Assembly: GCF_029168335.1 (NCBI RefSeq)
Contig: NZ_JARGYC010000028.1
Span: 1-58,389, forward strand
Source of the DNA: Psychromarinibacter sediminicola
GTDB taxonomy: Bacteria; Pseudomonadota; Alphaproteobacteria; Rhodobacterales; Rhodobacteraceae
DNA: 58,389 nucleotides
Reading direction: 5' to 3'
The translations under genes were made by a program, and so were the position numbers. Below the pieces are notes generated by a model. The model searched no databases and was not told the DNA's origin. It worked only from the letters and a program-made list of their open reading frames with translations. Below, in pieces: positions 50,605-58,389 of this stretch (its first letter is position 1; each line of letters starts with the position of its first letter).

Positions 50605-50620
50605 CCACTATATGTAGTGG
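50605..50620. promoter_or_regulatory. Probable NrdR box upstream of nrdJ
   Basis: CCACTATATGTAGTGG is a 16-bp near-palindrome (one mismatch) matching the ACACWATATVTWGT-type box bound by the ATP/dATP-sensing repressor NrdR. A weaker related stretch (AGACTATGCTGGTCTG, 50570-50585) lies 35 bases closer to the gene; NrdR usually uses two boxes. On the minus strand a TATAGT in the box could itself be a -10. Confidence 0.7.
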
Positions 50621-50678
50621 TCTATCGCTCGGCCCTAACAATCTGGCGTAGATGCCCCCCACCGGTCAACCAAATAGA

Positions 50679-50849
50679 CAGGGTTATCCCCCACATTTTT
50701 CCGTTGCACGCGGCCACCGTGTTCACCGGGAGTTAACCCTGTTTCGCGGCACGCCCGGAATCGCGACACGCGCGAGCCCGAATATCCCCGCGACCGCACG
50801 GGGTTAGCGGAAATTTCTCCGGAAATGCCTGCCCCGAGCCTGTGGATAA
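50679..50849. other. Gene-free spacer with DnaA-box-like sites and an inverted repeat
   Basis: TGTGGATAA at 50841-50849 is a perfect DnaA box (TTATCCACA) on the minus strand. TTATCCCCCACA at 50684-50695 is a poor relative. ACAGGGTTA (50678-50686) and TAACCCTGT (50734-50742) form an inverted repeat. The 50407-50986 spacer otherwise holds the NrdR box and no gene. DnaA control of nrd genes is known in E. coli, so regulation is more likely than an origin. Confidence 0.4.
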
Positions 50850-50986
50850 CTCGCTCCGCCGCGAATCGCAGAGGCGTTGCAAGAGCGCCACGGGAGAGTT
50901 TCGAGACGCATCTGGTGTCGCCGCCGCCCCCGCCGCCTACATGATGTGGCTGTGGAGCGCTCCCGGAAAGACCGATGTCCTGTGGA

Positions 50987-51063
50987 TGGTCGGGGCGGCG
51001 AGATTCGAACTCACGACCTTCTGTACCCAAAACAGACGCGCTACCAGGCTGCGCTACGCCCCG
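50987..51063 (-). tRNA. tRNA-Pro (anticodon TGG)
   Basis: On the minus strand the 77-nt sequence starts CGGGGCGTAGCGCAGCCTGG, forms a 7-bp acceptor stem with CGCCCCG, has the anticodon stem-loop CTGT-TTTGGGT-ACAG (anticodon TGG), a T-loop GTTCGAATC and an encoded ACCA end. All cloverleaf parts are visible. It lies between ccmB and nrdJ. Confidence 0.96.
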
Positions 51064-51182
51064 ACGACGGCGCTCTTACCGCACCGGCCGGACACAGGAA
51101 AGACCTGCGCGCTTCTTCTCGTCCGAAATACGCCGGGGGGCGCGCGCAGCGCGCGGGGGCAGCGCCCCCTCCGGCCCCGCCG

Positions 51183-51839
51183 TCAGCGCAGGTTCACCCG
51201 CAACGCCGCCGCCGCCGCGAACGGCAGCAGCGCCACGGTCCCCAGCGTGATCGCCGCCAGCAGGATCAGCGGCGTCTCCACCGCCAGCCCGGCCGCGCCG
51301 CGCCGCACCACTTCCGCTCCGAAGATCAGCGTCGGCACGTAGAGCGGCAGCACCAGGAGCGACAGCAAGAGCCCCCCGCGCTTCAGCCCCACCGTCAGCG
51401 CCGCGCCGAAGGCCCCGATCATCGACAGCGCCGGGGTGCCCAGCGCCAGCGACGCCACGAGCCAGCCATAGCCGGCGCCCTCCAGGTTCAGCAGAACCCC
51501 CAGCGCCGGCGCGGCCAGCACCAGCGGCAGGCCGGTGGTCATCCAGTGCGCCGCGGCCTTCATCGCCACCACCGCCTCCAGCGGGATCGGCGCGGTGGCC
51601 AGCAGGTCGAGCGAGCCGTCCTCGTAGTCGAGCTGGAAGATCCGGTCGAGCGACAGCAGGCAGGCGAGCAGCGCCCCGACCCACAGGATGCCCGGCGCGA
51701 TGACCCGCAGCGTCGCCGATTCGGGTCCCACGCCGAAGGGCACCAGCACGGTGACGATCAGGAAGAAGGCAAGCCCCAGACCGAACCCGCCGCCCGCCCG
51801 CACCGCGAGCGTCAGATCGCGCAGGAACAGGCGGATCAC
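51183..51839 (-). CDS. ccmB: Heme exporter membrane protein CcmB
   Basis: A 218-residue protein with six predicted helices and CcmB hallmarks ([15 protein letters not shown] start; [48 protein letters not shown]). Together with CcmA (and CcmC/D) it moves or releases heme for cytochrome c maturation. The start is GTG 51839, overlapping the ccmA stop as GTGA, which fits the family length. Downstream comes tRNA-Pro, not the expected ccmC. Confidence 0.93.
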   Translation of the reverse strand: MIRLFLRDLTLAVRAGGGFGLGLAFFLIVTVLVPFGVGPESATLRVIAPGILWVGALLACLLSLDRIFQLDYEDGSLDLLATAPIPLEAVVAMKAAAHWMTTGLPLVLAAPALGVLLNLEGAGYGWLVASLALGTPALSMIGAFGAALTVGLKRGGLLLSLLVLPLYVPTLIFGAEVVRRGAAGLAVETPLILLAAITLGTVALLPFAAAAALRVNLR

Positions 51840-52465
51840 AGGAAGGCCCCCTCGAAGGAGTCGTCGAACCGGCCCGCGTCCTCCGGCGGCATCGCCCGGT
51901 ACGGCCCCAGATCCAGCTCGCGCGCCTCGAAACCGAGGTCGATATGCGTGGCGATGAGCGCCGCGCCGCCGGCGGCGCAATGCCGCCGGACGGCCTGCGC
52001 GAAGAGCCCCACGCTGGCCGTGTCGAGCGACACGGTCGGCTCGTCCAGCGCCCAGACCGGCCGGCCCGTCACCAGCAGCCGCGCCAGCCCCAGCCGCCGC
52101 TTCTGCCCCGCCGACAGGTTCTGCGCCGCCCGGTCGCGCAAGCCGTCCAGGTTGAAGTCGCGCAAGGCCGGCGCGATGTCCTGGCCGCCATAGATCCCGG
52201 CCCAGAAGGACAGGTTCTCGGCCACGGTCAGCTGCGCCTTCAGCCCGTCGGCATGGGCGCCATAGGCGATGGCGTCGGGGGCGCAGTCCACCGCGCCGGC
52301 CAGCGGCGGCTGCAGCCGGGCGACGGTGCGCAACAGCGTCGTCTTGCCGATCCCGTTGGGCCCGCGCAGCAGCAGAACCTCGCCCGCCGCCAGCGCGAAG
52401 CTGACGCCTTCCAGCACGGGCAGCCCGCCCCGCGCCACGGCGATATCGGTGACCGTCAGAACCAT
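51836..52465 (-). CDS. ccmA: Heme exporter ATP-binding protein CcmA
   Basis: A 209-residue ABC ATPase. Walker A is [12 protein letters not shown] near residue 35, the signature [15 protein letters not shown] near 117, Walker [13 protein letters not shown] near 142 and the switch His in ATHIDLG. The short length is typical of CcmA. It drives CcmBCD in cytochrome c biogenesis. It overlaps ccmB by 4 bases and follows the Mth938-like gene by 38 bases in the same direction. Confidence 0.93.
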   Translation of the reverse strand: MVLTVTDIAVARGGLPVLEGVSFALAAGEVLLLRGPNGIGKTTLLRTVARLQPPLAGAVDCAPDAIAYGAHADGLKAQLTVAENLSFWAGIYGGQDIAPALRDFNLDGLRDRAAQNLSAGQKRRLGLARLLVTGRPVWALDEPTVSLDTASVGLFAQAVRRHCAAGGAALIATHIDLGFEARELDLGPYRAMPPEDAGRFDDSFEGAFL

Positions 52466-52503
52466 CCCGGCCCGCTTAGCCGATCCCGCCGGGGGGCGAA
52501 AGA

Positions 52504-52857
52504 TCAGACCGGCAGCAGCGCCACTCCGACGCGGCGGCCCTCGCTGAGCAGCACGTTGTAGGTGCGCGCGGCCGGCGCCGAGGCCATCGCCTCGACGCCC
52601 AGCCCCGCCTCCTCCAGCGCGCGGCGCAGCTCCGAGGGGATATGCGCGATCTCCGCGCCGGTGCCCACGAACAACACGTCGAGCTGGCCGACGGCCTGCA
52701 TCAGCGTCTCGCGATCGTCGTAGCCGCCCCAGGCCACGACGCCCGTGGGCAGCACCAGCACGGCGCCGCGATGCACCTCGCCGCCGATGCGGAAGAACCC
52801 GGGGCCGTAGCCGTCAACCGGCGGGCCGTCGAAGTCGCGAATCTCGTTGATGCGCAT
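52504..52857 (-). CDS. Mth938-like (DUF498) domain protein
   Basis: A 117-residue protein with the DUF498/NDUFAF3-type fold: [24 protein letters not shown] near residue 14 (quoted in part, GPGFFRIGG), [21 protein letters not shown] near 60 and [14 protein letters not shown] near the end. Relatives include a mitochondrial complex I assembly factor. In alphaproteobacteria the gene commonly lies beside secDF, as here. The function in bacteria is unclear. Start follows the TauE-like gene by 16 bases. Confidence 0.88.
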   Translation of the reverse strand: MRINEIRDFDGPPVDGYGPGFFRIGGEVHRGAVLVLPTGVVAWGGYDDRETLMQAVGQLDVLFVGTGAEIAHIPSELRRALEEAGLGVEAMASAPAARTYNVLLSEGRRVGVALLPV

Positions 52858-52873
52858 GGGCGTGGCTCCCGGA

Positions 52874-53623
52874 TCAGTCCCAGAACGGCAGGCCGGAGAC
52901 GGCCGACGCCGCGATGATCGCGTAGGCGGTCCAGCGGTAGACCTGCGCGTGCTTCGGATCGAAGAGGCGCGACCCGACCATCACGGCGGCAAGGTAGGGC
53001 AGGATCAGCACGATGCCAACCAGCACCGGCTCCGCCGTCAGCAACCCGCGCAGCCCGAAGATGGTGAAGACGACGATGTCGGCCAGAAACAGGAACAACA
53101 GCACCGAGGCGCGGATCACCTGCACCGGCAGCGGCCGCGCCATGTAGAGCAGGATCACCGGCGGCCCCGGCAGCCCCGCGGCGCCGTGCAACAGCCCCGC
53201 CAGCGCGCCGATGGCATAGATCATCGGGCGGGTGACCGTGCCGTGATAGCGAAACCCCGAGACCAGCGCCGCCAGCAGCCCCAGCGCGATCACCGAGACG
53301 GCCGTCCGGAAGACATCGGGCGACAGGATCAGCAGCACCGCGACCCCGACCGGCGCCCCGACCACCAGCCCCGCGACCAGCCGCAGCACGTCGCGCGGAT
53401 GCCCCTCGCGCACGGCGCGGGGCACCGCCGGGATCGGGCCGATGAAGTCGATGATGACCAGCGTGACCAGCGCCGCGACGGGGTCCAGCACCTGCCCCGC
53501 GACGGGCAGGTAGACCATGGCGGTGCCGAAACCGGTGAACCCCCGCACCAGCCCGGCCAGGACGGCCGCCCCCACCAGCAGCCACAGCCCGGGCATCGCG
53601 AGGGTGTCGGCCAGCAGACTCAC
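52874..53623 (-). CDS. TauE/SafE family transporter (probable sulfite/sulfonate-related exporter)
   Basis: A 249-residue membrane protein with about eight helices in two similar halves, each beginning with a TauE-type loop: GLVRGFTGFGTAMVYLPVAG near residue 23 and GLLHGAAGLPGPPVILLYMA near 143. The family (TSUP) moves small organic or sulfur anions across the inner membrane. It sits between secF and the Mth938-like gene, same direction. The substrate is unknown; operon membership is likely by spacing. Confidence 0.9.
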   Translation of the reverse strand: MSLLADTLAMPGLWLLVGAAVLAGLVRGFTGFGTAMVYLPVAGQVLDPVAALVTLVIIDFIGPIPAVPRAVREGHPRDVLRLVAGLVVGAPVGVAVLLILSPDVFRTAVSVIALGLLAALVSGFRYHGTVTRPMIYAIGALAGLLHGAAGLPGPPVILLYMARPLPVQVIRASVLLFLFLADIVVFTIFGLRGLLTAEPVLVGIVLILPYLAAVMVGSRLFDPKHAQVYRWTAYAIIAASAVSGLPFWD

Positions 53624-53710
53624 CGCGCGTCGCCCCCTGCCGGGCGCTCCTTGCGGCCCCGCCGCCGCGGGCGAGAAGGCCCCGGGAGGGGCCGCCGAGC
53701 CGGCGCCATG

Positions 53711-54679
53711 TCAGGCGTCGACGTTGGCGAACTGATTGCCCTCGGTCTTGTCGGGCTTCGACCAGTCGCGCTTGGTCCCCAGCCACAGCAGGATGTTCGA
53801 GGCCACGAAGACCGACGAATAGGTCCCCACGACCACGCCCCAGGTCATCGCGAAGACGAAGCCGCGGATCACGTCGCCGCCCAGCACCAGTAGCGCGATC
53901 AGCGCGATCAGCGTGGTCCCCGAGGTCATCACCGTCCGGCTCAGCGTCTCGTTGATCGAGAGGTTCATCACCTCCTTCAGGGGCTTCGTCTTGTACTTGA
54001 TCAGGTTCTCGCGCACCCGGTCGAACACCACGACGGTGTCGTTCAGCGAATAGCCCACGATGGTCAGAAGCGCCGCGATGATCGCCAGGTCGAACTGGAT
54101 CTGCAGGATCGAGAAGATGCCGATGGTCAGGATCACGTCGTGGATCAGCGCCGCCACCGCGCCCAGCGAGAACTGCCACTCGAACCTGAGCCAGATGTAG
54201 AACAGCACCGCGCCGATCGCGAGCAGCACCGCAATGATGGCGGTCTGGATCAACTCCCCCGACACTTTCGGCCCCACCGATTCCACCGACGGGAAGGTGA
54301 TCGTCGGATCGACCTCCTGCAGCGCCGCCTCGACCTCGGCGACGGTCTCGGCGGTCACGCTCTCCTCGCCTTCCTGCGCCTGGATGCGCACCTGCGCCAC
54401 GTGCTGGTCGGCGTCGAAGGTGGGGTCGAACACCTCGGTGATCGAGATGTCGCCCAGCTCCAGCGCCTGCAGCGCGTCGCGGTATTCGCCGACATCGACC
54501 GCGCTGTGGCTCTCGGTCCGGATCGTGGTGCCGCCGCGGAAGTCGATCCCGAGGTTCAGCCCCATGACGAGGAACAGTGCGATGGAGGCCACCACCAGCA
54601 CCATCGACGCCCCGAAGGTCGCCTTGGCGCGGCGGAAGAAGTCCCAGTTCGTCTCTTCGGGTACGAGTCTCAGGCGCAT
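53711..54679 (-). CDS. secF: Protein translocase subunit SecF
   Basis: A 322-residue protein of the RND superfamily. TM1 is near residues 29-49, followed by LGIDFRGGTTIRTE, a periplasmic domain, then five more helices with the SecF signatures GYSLNDTVVVFDRVREN and ETLSRTVMTSGTTLIALIAL. It works with SecD and YajC to pull proteins through SecYEG using the proton gradient. It starts 1 base after the secD stop. Confidence 0.97.
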   Translation of the reverse strand: MRLRLVPEETNWDFFRRAKATFGASMVLVVASIALFLVMGLNLGIDFRGGTTIRTESHSAVDVGEYRDALQALELGDISITEVFDPTFDADQHVAQVRIQAQEGEESVTAETVAEVEAALQEVDPTITFPSVESVGPKVSGELIQTAIIAVLLAIGAVLFYIWLRFEWQFSLGAVAALIHDVILTIGIFSILQIQFDLAIIAALLTIVGYSLNDTVVVFDRVRENLIKYKTKPLKEVMNLSINETLSRTVMTSGTTLIALIALLVLGGDVIRGFVFAMTWGVVVGTYSSVFVASNILLWLGTKRDWSKPDKTEGNQFANVDA

Positions 54680-54680
54680 C

Positions 54681-56342
54681 CTACACCTCGATGGTTTTCG
54701 GGCGGCGGCGGTCGAACCAGATGACGATCAGCGCGCGGGTGACGAAGACGGCGGTGAAGACCGAGGTCAGGATCCCCAGCCCCAGCGTCACGGCAAAGCC
54801 GCGCACCGGGCCCGAGCCCATCAAGAACAGGATCGTCGCCGTGATGAAGGTGGTGATATTGGCGTCCAGGATCGCCGAGAGCGCCTTTTCATAGCCCAGC
54901 TCGATGGCGCGCGACGGCCCCCGCGCGGTCTTCAGTTCCTCGCGAATGCGCTCGAAGACCAGCACGTTGGCATCCACCGCCATGCCGATGGTCAGCACGA
55001 TCCCCGCGATCCCCGGCAGGGTCAGCGTCGCCCCGATGGCCGACAACAGCCCGAAGATCATCCCGATATTCAGGATCAGCGCGACGTTCGCCAGAAGCCC
55101 GAACCAGCCATAGCTCAGCCCCATGAATACCAGCACCGCGACGAACGCCACGATACAGGCGATCTTGCCCGCCTCGATCGAATCCGCGCCCAGCTCCGGC
55201 CCGATGGTCCGTTCCTCCAGGAAGGTCATCTCCGCCGGCAGCGCGCCGGCCCGGAGCAAGACCGCGAGCTGGGTCGACTCCTCCACCGAGAAGCTGCCGG
55301 TGATCTGCCCCGACCCGCCCGGGATCGCCTCGCGGATCTGCGGCGCCGAGATCACCTCCTCGTCCAGCACGATGGCAAACAGCGAGCCCACGTTCTCGGC
55401 CGTGTACTGCCCGAACTTGCGCCCGCCCGAGGGGTTGAACCGGAACGTGACGGAGGGCGAGCCGTTCTGGTCGAAGGCCGGCTGCGCGTCGGTCAGCTCC
55501 TCGCCCGAGACAACCGGCGTCTCCTCCAGCACGTACCACACGCCCTCCTCGTCCATCGACGGATAGGCGACGTTGCGCGCGCCGGGGTTGTCCGGCGGCT
55601 CGGAGGTGCGGCGCACCACCGGGTGGAAGGTCAGCTTCGCCGTGGTCCCGATCAGCTCCTTCAACTCGTCGGCCGAGCCGATGCCGGGCACCTGGATCAG
55701 GATGCGGTCCTCGCCCTGCCGCTGGATCGTGGGCTCGCGCGTGCCGACCTCGTCGACCCGGCGACGGATGATTTCCAGCGACTGCTGCAGGGTGCGGTTG
55801 TCGGTGGCCCGGCGTTCGGCGTCGGTCAGCTGCACGACGATCTCGTCGCCCTGCCCGGCCACCTCGATGTCGTTCGAGCCCGCGCCCGACAGCGACACGA
55901 CCGGCCGCGCCAGCGCGCGCACCACCTCCAGCGCCGTGGCCATGCCCTCGGGGCGCGAGATGCGCACCCGCAGCACGCCGGGCTCCGAGTCCTGCCGGCG
56001 GATCGTGCCGACCTCGTCGCGGACCTCGCGCAGCGCGTCGCGGACCTCCGGCCAGTAGCCGTTCATCCGCTCTTCGTAGACGTCCTCGACCTGCACCTCG
56101 GCCAGCAGATGCGCCCCGCCCCGCAGGTCGAGCCCGAGATTCACCAGCGTCGAGGGCAGCCACGAGGGCCAGACCCCGGCCGCCGCCTCGCGCTCGGGGG
56201 TGGCGCCCTGCGCCTCGATGGCGCTGACGGCGTCGTTGTGCTGTTCCACGCGGCTGTAGAACAGGTTGGGCATGGCAAACAGCAGCCCCAGCGCCACCAG
56301 GCCGAAGATGACGACCCGTTTCCACAGCGGAATGTGCAGCAT
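54681..56342 (-). CDS. secD: Protein translocase subunit SecD
   Basis: A 553-residue protein. The N-terminal helix (residues 10-27) is followed by LGLDLRGGAHLLAEV, a large periplasmic P1 domain (VPGIGSADELKELIGTTAKLTF; ISAPQIREAIPGGSGQITGSF) and six C-terminal helices including GMAVDANVLVFERIREEL. It forms the SecDF motor for late steps of protein export. It lies 25 bases downstream of yajC and is followed directly by secF. Confidence 0.97.
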   Translation of the reverse strand: MLHIPLWKRVVIFGLVALGLLFAMPNLFYSRVEQHNDAVSAIEAQGATPEREAAAGVWPSWLPSTLVNLGLDLRGGAHLLAEVQVEDVYEERMNGYWPEVRDALREVRDEVGTIRRQDSEPGVLRVRISRPEGMATALEVVRALARPVVSLSGAGSNDIEVAGQGDEIVVQLTDAERRATDNRTLQQSLEIIRRRVDEVGTREPTIQRQGEDRILIQVPGIGSADELKELIGTTAKLTFHPVVRRTSEPPDNPGARNVAYPSMDEEGVWYVLEETPVVSGEELTDAQPAFDQNGSPSVTFRFNPSGGRKFGQYTAENVGSLFAIVLDEEVISAPQIREAIPGGSGQITGSFSVEESTQLAVLLRAGALPAEMTFLEERTIGPELGADSIEAGKIACIVAFVAVLVFMGLSYGWFGLLANVALILNIGMIFGLLSAIGATLTLPGIAGIVLTIGMAVDANVLVFERIREELKTARGPSRAIELGYEKALSAILDANITTFITATILFLMGSGPVRGFAVTLGLGILTSVFTAVFVTRALIVIWFDRRRPKTIEV

Positions 56343-56367
56343 CGCGCGCGCCCTTCTGTCGGGGGAT

Positions 56368-56691
56368 TTACTCTTCGGCCGGTTCGGTCTTGGACATGAC
56401 CTGCGCGACGGTGGACTTGATGACGCGGACCTTCACGCCCTGGGCGATCTCGACCTCGATCTCGCCGTCGTCCTTGACCTTGGTCACCTTGCCGACCACG
56501 CCGCCCTGCGTGACCACCTGGTCGCCCCGGCGCAGCGCCTCGACCATCTTCTGGTGTTCCTTGACCTTCTTCTGCTGCGGACGGATCAGCAGGAAGTACA
56601 TGATCGCGAAGATCAGGATGAGCGGCACGAAGGAGGTAAAGGCGCTCCCGGCCCCTCCGGCACCTTGCGCGAAGGCAGGCGTAACGAACAT
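56368..56691 (-). CDS. yajC: Preprotein translocase subunit YajC
   Basis: A 107-residue protein with one membrane helix (about 20-40, FTSFVPLILIFAIMYFLLIRPQ), then QKKVKEHQKMVEALRRGDQVVTQGGVVGKV, the standard YajC core (quoted in part). It associates with SecDF. It is first gene of the leftward run yajC-secD-secF-TauE-Mth938-ccmA-ccmB. Confidence 0.95.
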   Translation of the reverse strand: MFVTPAFAQGAGGAGSAFTSFVPLILIFAIMYFLLIRPQQKKVKEHQKMVEALRRGDQVVTQGGVVGKVTKVKDDGEIEVEIAQGVKVRVIKSTVAQVMSKTEPAEE

Positions 56692-57125
56692 GAGGTCTTC
56701 CCTTGGCTGCGAGGGCTCTGCCGGCCCCCTGGAATTGCGGCGCGCACCCTATCCGCGCGGCAGGGGATGCACAAGCGGAGGGCACGGTTGGGGGACAGAT
56801 ACGCATTTGGGCTGGGGGCGCAAGGCGAAGCCGCGGAAATGTTCGTGAGCGGGGATGCGGCGCGGTGCCTGCGGCCAGCCGCCGCTCTGCCCCGGCAGAG
56901 GGCCGCGCACGGCCGCGGACGGGCGCCCCGACGCCAGTGGGTCTCGCTTTATCTCACTGCCCCGTCCGTCGCCCGAGCGGCGTGCAAACCGAGACGACGC
57001 GCCCGGCCGTGGGGGCGGCCGTGCGCGGCCCGGGCCGCTTCGCGGCTGTTCCGGGCGAGGCGCGGGACTTGGCAGCCATCCGCAACCAGTGCACACTGCA
57101 TGAACAGATTTCGCAGAGTGACTTT
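56692..57125. other. Gene-free spacer between yajC and the truncated membrane protein
   Basis: This divergent spacer of 434 bases must hold the yajC operon promoter (left part) and that of the rightward gene. I see no convincing promoter, RNA or repeat. The frames open here are high-GC read-through without ribosome-binding sites. Confidence 0.4.
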
Positions 57126-58310
57126 GTGGCCGGTCTGAAACGCAACATCAATCCAGCACGCGCCGGGCAGCGCACGCGCGACGAAAATGACGTCCCGCCA
57201 CAGGAACACGAGGATTTCATCGACCGCGTCGAAACGCTGACAAAGACGGCGCGCGCCAGTTGGTACACCATGCTCGGCTACCTCGCCTTTGTGAGTGTCA
57301 CGCTCTTGGGGGTCGAGGATGCCGATTTCTTCATAGCCGAACGCCAGACCGAATTGCCACTGATCGGAGTATCGATCCCGACCTTTCGGTTCTTCTGGGT
57401 CGCCCCAGTTCTCGGCGCGACGCTCTACGTGTATTTTCACCTGCAGTTGCTAAAGCTCTTCGACACGCTCGGCGACGGACCGACCGAAATCGACAGTGGA
57501 CCTGTCTCCGAGCGGATCGCGCCATGGCTGGTGACCGACCTCGCGCTCAACAACCGCAAAAAGGCCCTTCAACCAAGACCCTTGAGCGGTCTGTCGCTGG
57601 GGGTCACATTACTTCTGTCACATCTCGGGATGCCGATCGTCCTTGGCTTCATGTGGTGGGTGTCCATGCCCGCTCACAACGAATGGCTGACGATGATCGG
57701 CTGCGGCCTGCCACTCTCCGTTTCGGTCTATGCCGGGCTCGTCAGCTGGGGCTATCTGCGACGCTGCATGTCGGACCGAGATCCGCTGCCGAGTCGCGCG
57801 GTACGCCTAAGCCTTGGCGTCGCTGCACTTGTCGTCCTCTCGGTTTTCGGATGGCTGAAGACCGAGGGCACGCTCGATCACTACGCCCGGCACGGCTTCG
57901 GGTTCGAGCGCTTCGTGCGGAGCGAGGAAGGGCTCGAGGCCGCGTGGTCGTCGGGCACGCCGTTTCCTCGTCTCATTGCACCTGCAGAACTCGCCGGAGT
58001 CGACTTCGCAGGCTTGCCCGTGGACTGGCAAGACCGCAAGAGCGCCGAAAAGGCGTTCCGACTAGCATGGTGCCGGGATGCCGGCATCCCGGCATCAGCA
58101 TGTTATTATGACCCGTCTGGGTCGACTTATGAAAGGCAACTTGTTGAAATTGAAAGAAAGCATTTGTGCTCCAATTGGCGTGAAAGAGGTATGCAGAATT
58201 GTGAGCGAGCTTTTGACGAGATTGAGGGCCTACAAACGGAGGCATGGCACCGGCACCGAAACTCACGGATTTCCGCACTGAAAGACGTCGATTTATCTGG
58301 TCATCCGTGA
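57126..58310 (+). CDS. Membrane protein related to the N-terminal part of pentapeptide-repeat proteins, apparently truncated
   Basis: About 394 residues from a GTG at 57126 (start uncertain; TTG 57069 is possible). It resembles the membrane portion of large Rhodobacterales pentapeptide-repeat proteins: FIDRVETLTKTARASWYTML, LLGVEDADFFIAERQTELPL, APWLVTDLALNNRKKALQPR and MPAHNEWLTM, with four helices. It continues into the soluble linker (VDFAGLPVDWQDRKSAEKAF, CSNWRERGMQNCERAFDEIE). It then stops at LKDVDLSGHP, just where the repeats (LSGxDLxGAxL) should begin. The 3' third is markedly lower in GC. Probably a gene cut short by rearrangement or transfer; the family link is from memory. Confidence 0.6.
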   Translation: MAGLKRNINPARAGQRTRDENDVPPQEHEDFIDRVETLTKTARASWYTMLGYLAFVSVTLLGVEDADFFIAERQTELPLIGVSIPTFRFFWVAPVLGATLYVYFHLQLLKLFDTLGDGPTEIDSGPVSERIAPWLVTDLALNNRKKALQPRPLSGLSLGVTLLLSHLGMPIVLGFMWWVSMPAHNEWLTMIGCGLPLSVSVYAGLVSWGYLRRCMSDRDPLPSRAVRLSLGVAALVVLSVFGWLKTEGTLDHYARHGFGFERFVRSEEGLEAAWSSGTPFPRLIAPAELAGVDFAGLPVDWQDRKSAEKAFRLAWCRDAGIPASACYYDPSGSTYERQLVEIERKHLCSNWRERGMQNCERAFDEIEGLQTEAWHRHRNSRISALKDVDLSGHP

Positions 58311-58389
58311 ACTATAGCTGGCAACGCTCATGAGCGTCACGCCGCGGCCTTTTCCTGTGCACATGATGGGCTGCGGCCGTAGAAAACGG
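58311..58389. other. Window-end sequence after the truncated gene
   Basis: The last 79 bases include the short inverted pair CGCTCATGAGCG (58327-58338), a perfect 12-bp palindrome. No gene can be judged. It may be the edge of an insertion that truncated the preceding gene. Confidence 0.3.

Noticed and set aside
50407-50640. Possible cobalamin riboswitch upstream of nrdJ
   Set aside because: AGCCGGTG-like bases occur, but the conserved GCCACTG B12 box and the riboswitch core are not present. The NrdR-type site explains the region better.
50679-50849. Chromosome origin at the DnaA box
   Set aside because: There is only one perfect DnaA box, no AT-rich unwinding region, and no dnaA, parAB or hemE context.

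Overview
The window is high-GC (mid to upper 60s percent by eye) bacterial chromosome and reads as an alphaproteobacterium of the Rhodobacteraceae (Roseobacter group). Supporting signs are three TRAP transporter operons, class II ribonucleotide reductase NrdJ, a BolA/GrxD pair, a valine catabolic cluster built around mmsA/mmsB, and the order yajC-secD-secF-(TauE)-(Mth938)-ccmA-ccmB. No phage, transposase or CRISPR array was found. Both ends cut through or end near incomplete genes.

Layout. 1-4.1 kb: small conserved genes (cysteine-rich protein, BolA, a one-helix membrane protein, monothiol glutaredoxin GrxD, an SDR, ZapA with a coiled-coil partner). 4.2-8.9 kb: central carbon metabolism (tkt, gap) with small membrane proteins, a lone CcdA-like antitoxin and a DUF1127 protein. 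9-13.9 kb: a leftward operon of a DapA-family aldolase/lyase, a GntR-FCD regulator and dctP-dctQ-dctM, with a probable GntR operator. 14-16 kb: coaD, a CBS-domain protein and a LysR regulator divergent from mmsA. 16.2-23.7 kb: valine/isobutyrate degradation (mmsA; acyl-CoA dehydrogenase, 3-hydroxyisobutyryl-CoA hydrolase and mmsB as an overlapping operon), interrupted by two unknown proteins and a YbdK-type carboxylate-amine ligase. 23.8-30.5 kb: a second dctPQM with a DctB/DctD-type two-component system; this DctD lacks the sigma54-contacting GAFTGA loop and has a rewritten Walker A. 30.5-33.2 kb: a cytochrome P450 and a PLP-dependent decarboxylase. 33.3-38.6 kb: an outer-membrane beta-barrel protein and a third TRAP system with oversized permeases and a Tat-exported binding protein. 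39-41 kb: an alpha/beta hydrolase fused to a LuxR HTH, and a probable methanethiol S-methyltransferase. 41.1-43.7 kb: acetolactate synthase genes behind a leader-peptide attenuator. 44.1-46.7 kb: an RNA methyltransferase, a fasciclin protein and a repeat-rich spacer. 46.7-51 kb: nrdJ with an NrdR-like box, then tRNA-Pro. 51.2-56.7 kb: ccmB, ccmA, Mth938-like, TauE-like, secF, secD, yajC. 57.1-58.3 kb: a lower-GC membrane protein that stops where a pentapeptide-repeat domain would begin.

The most interesting unexplained signal is a dispersed 57-nt element. Three copies align without gaps, and each starts 2-8 nt after a stop codon in the sense of that gene (after dctP at 11 kb, after the YbdK-like gene at 20 kb, after ilvN at 43.7 kb). 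It has a fixed hairpin head and a fixed GATASCGSTAAC tail that also resembles a LacI-family operator. Next are the altered DctD with its palindromic site and sigma70-like dctP promoter, a long imperfect hairpin at 46.0-46.2 kb, and a 21-bp perfect inverted repeat around 43.9-44.1 kb. All functions are inferred from sequence recognition alone; no searches were run.
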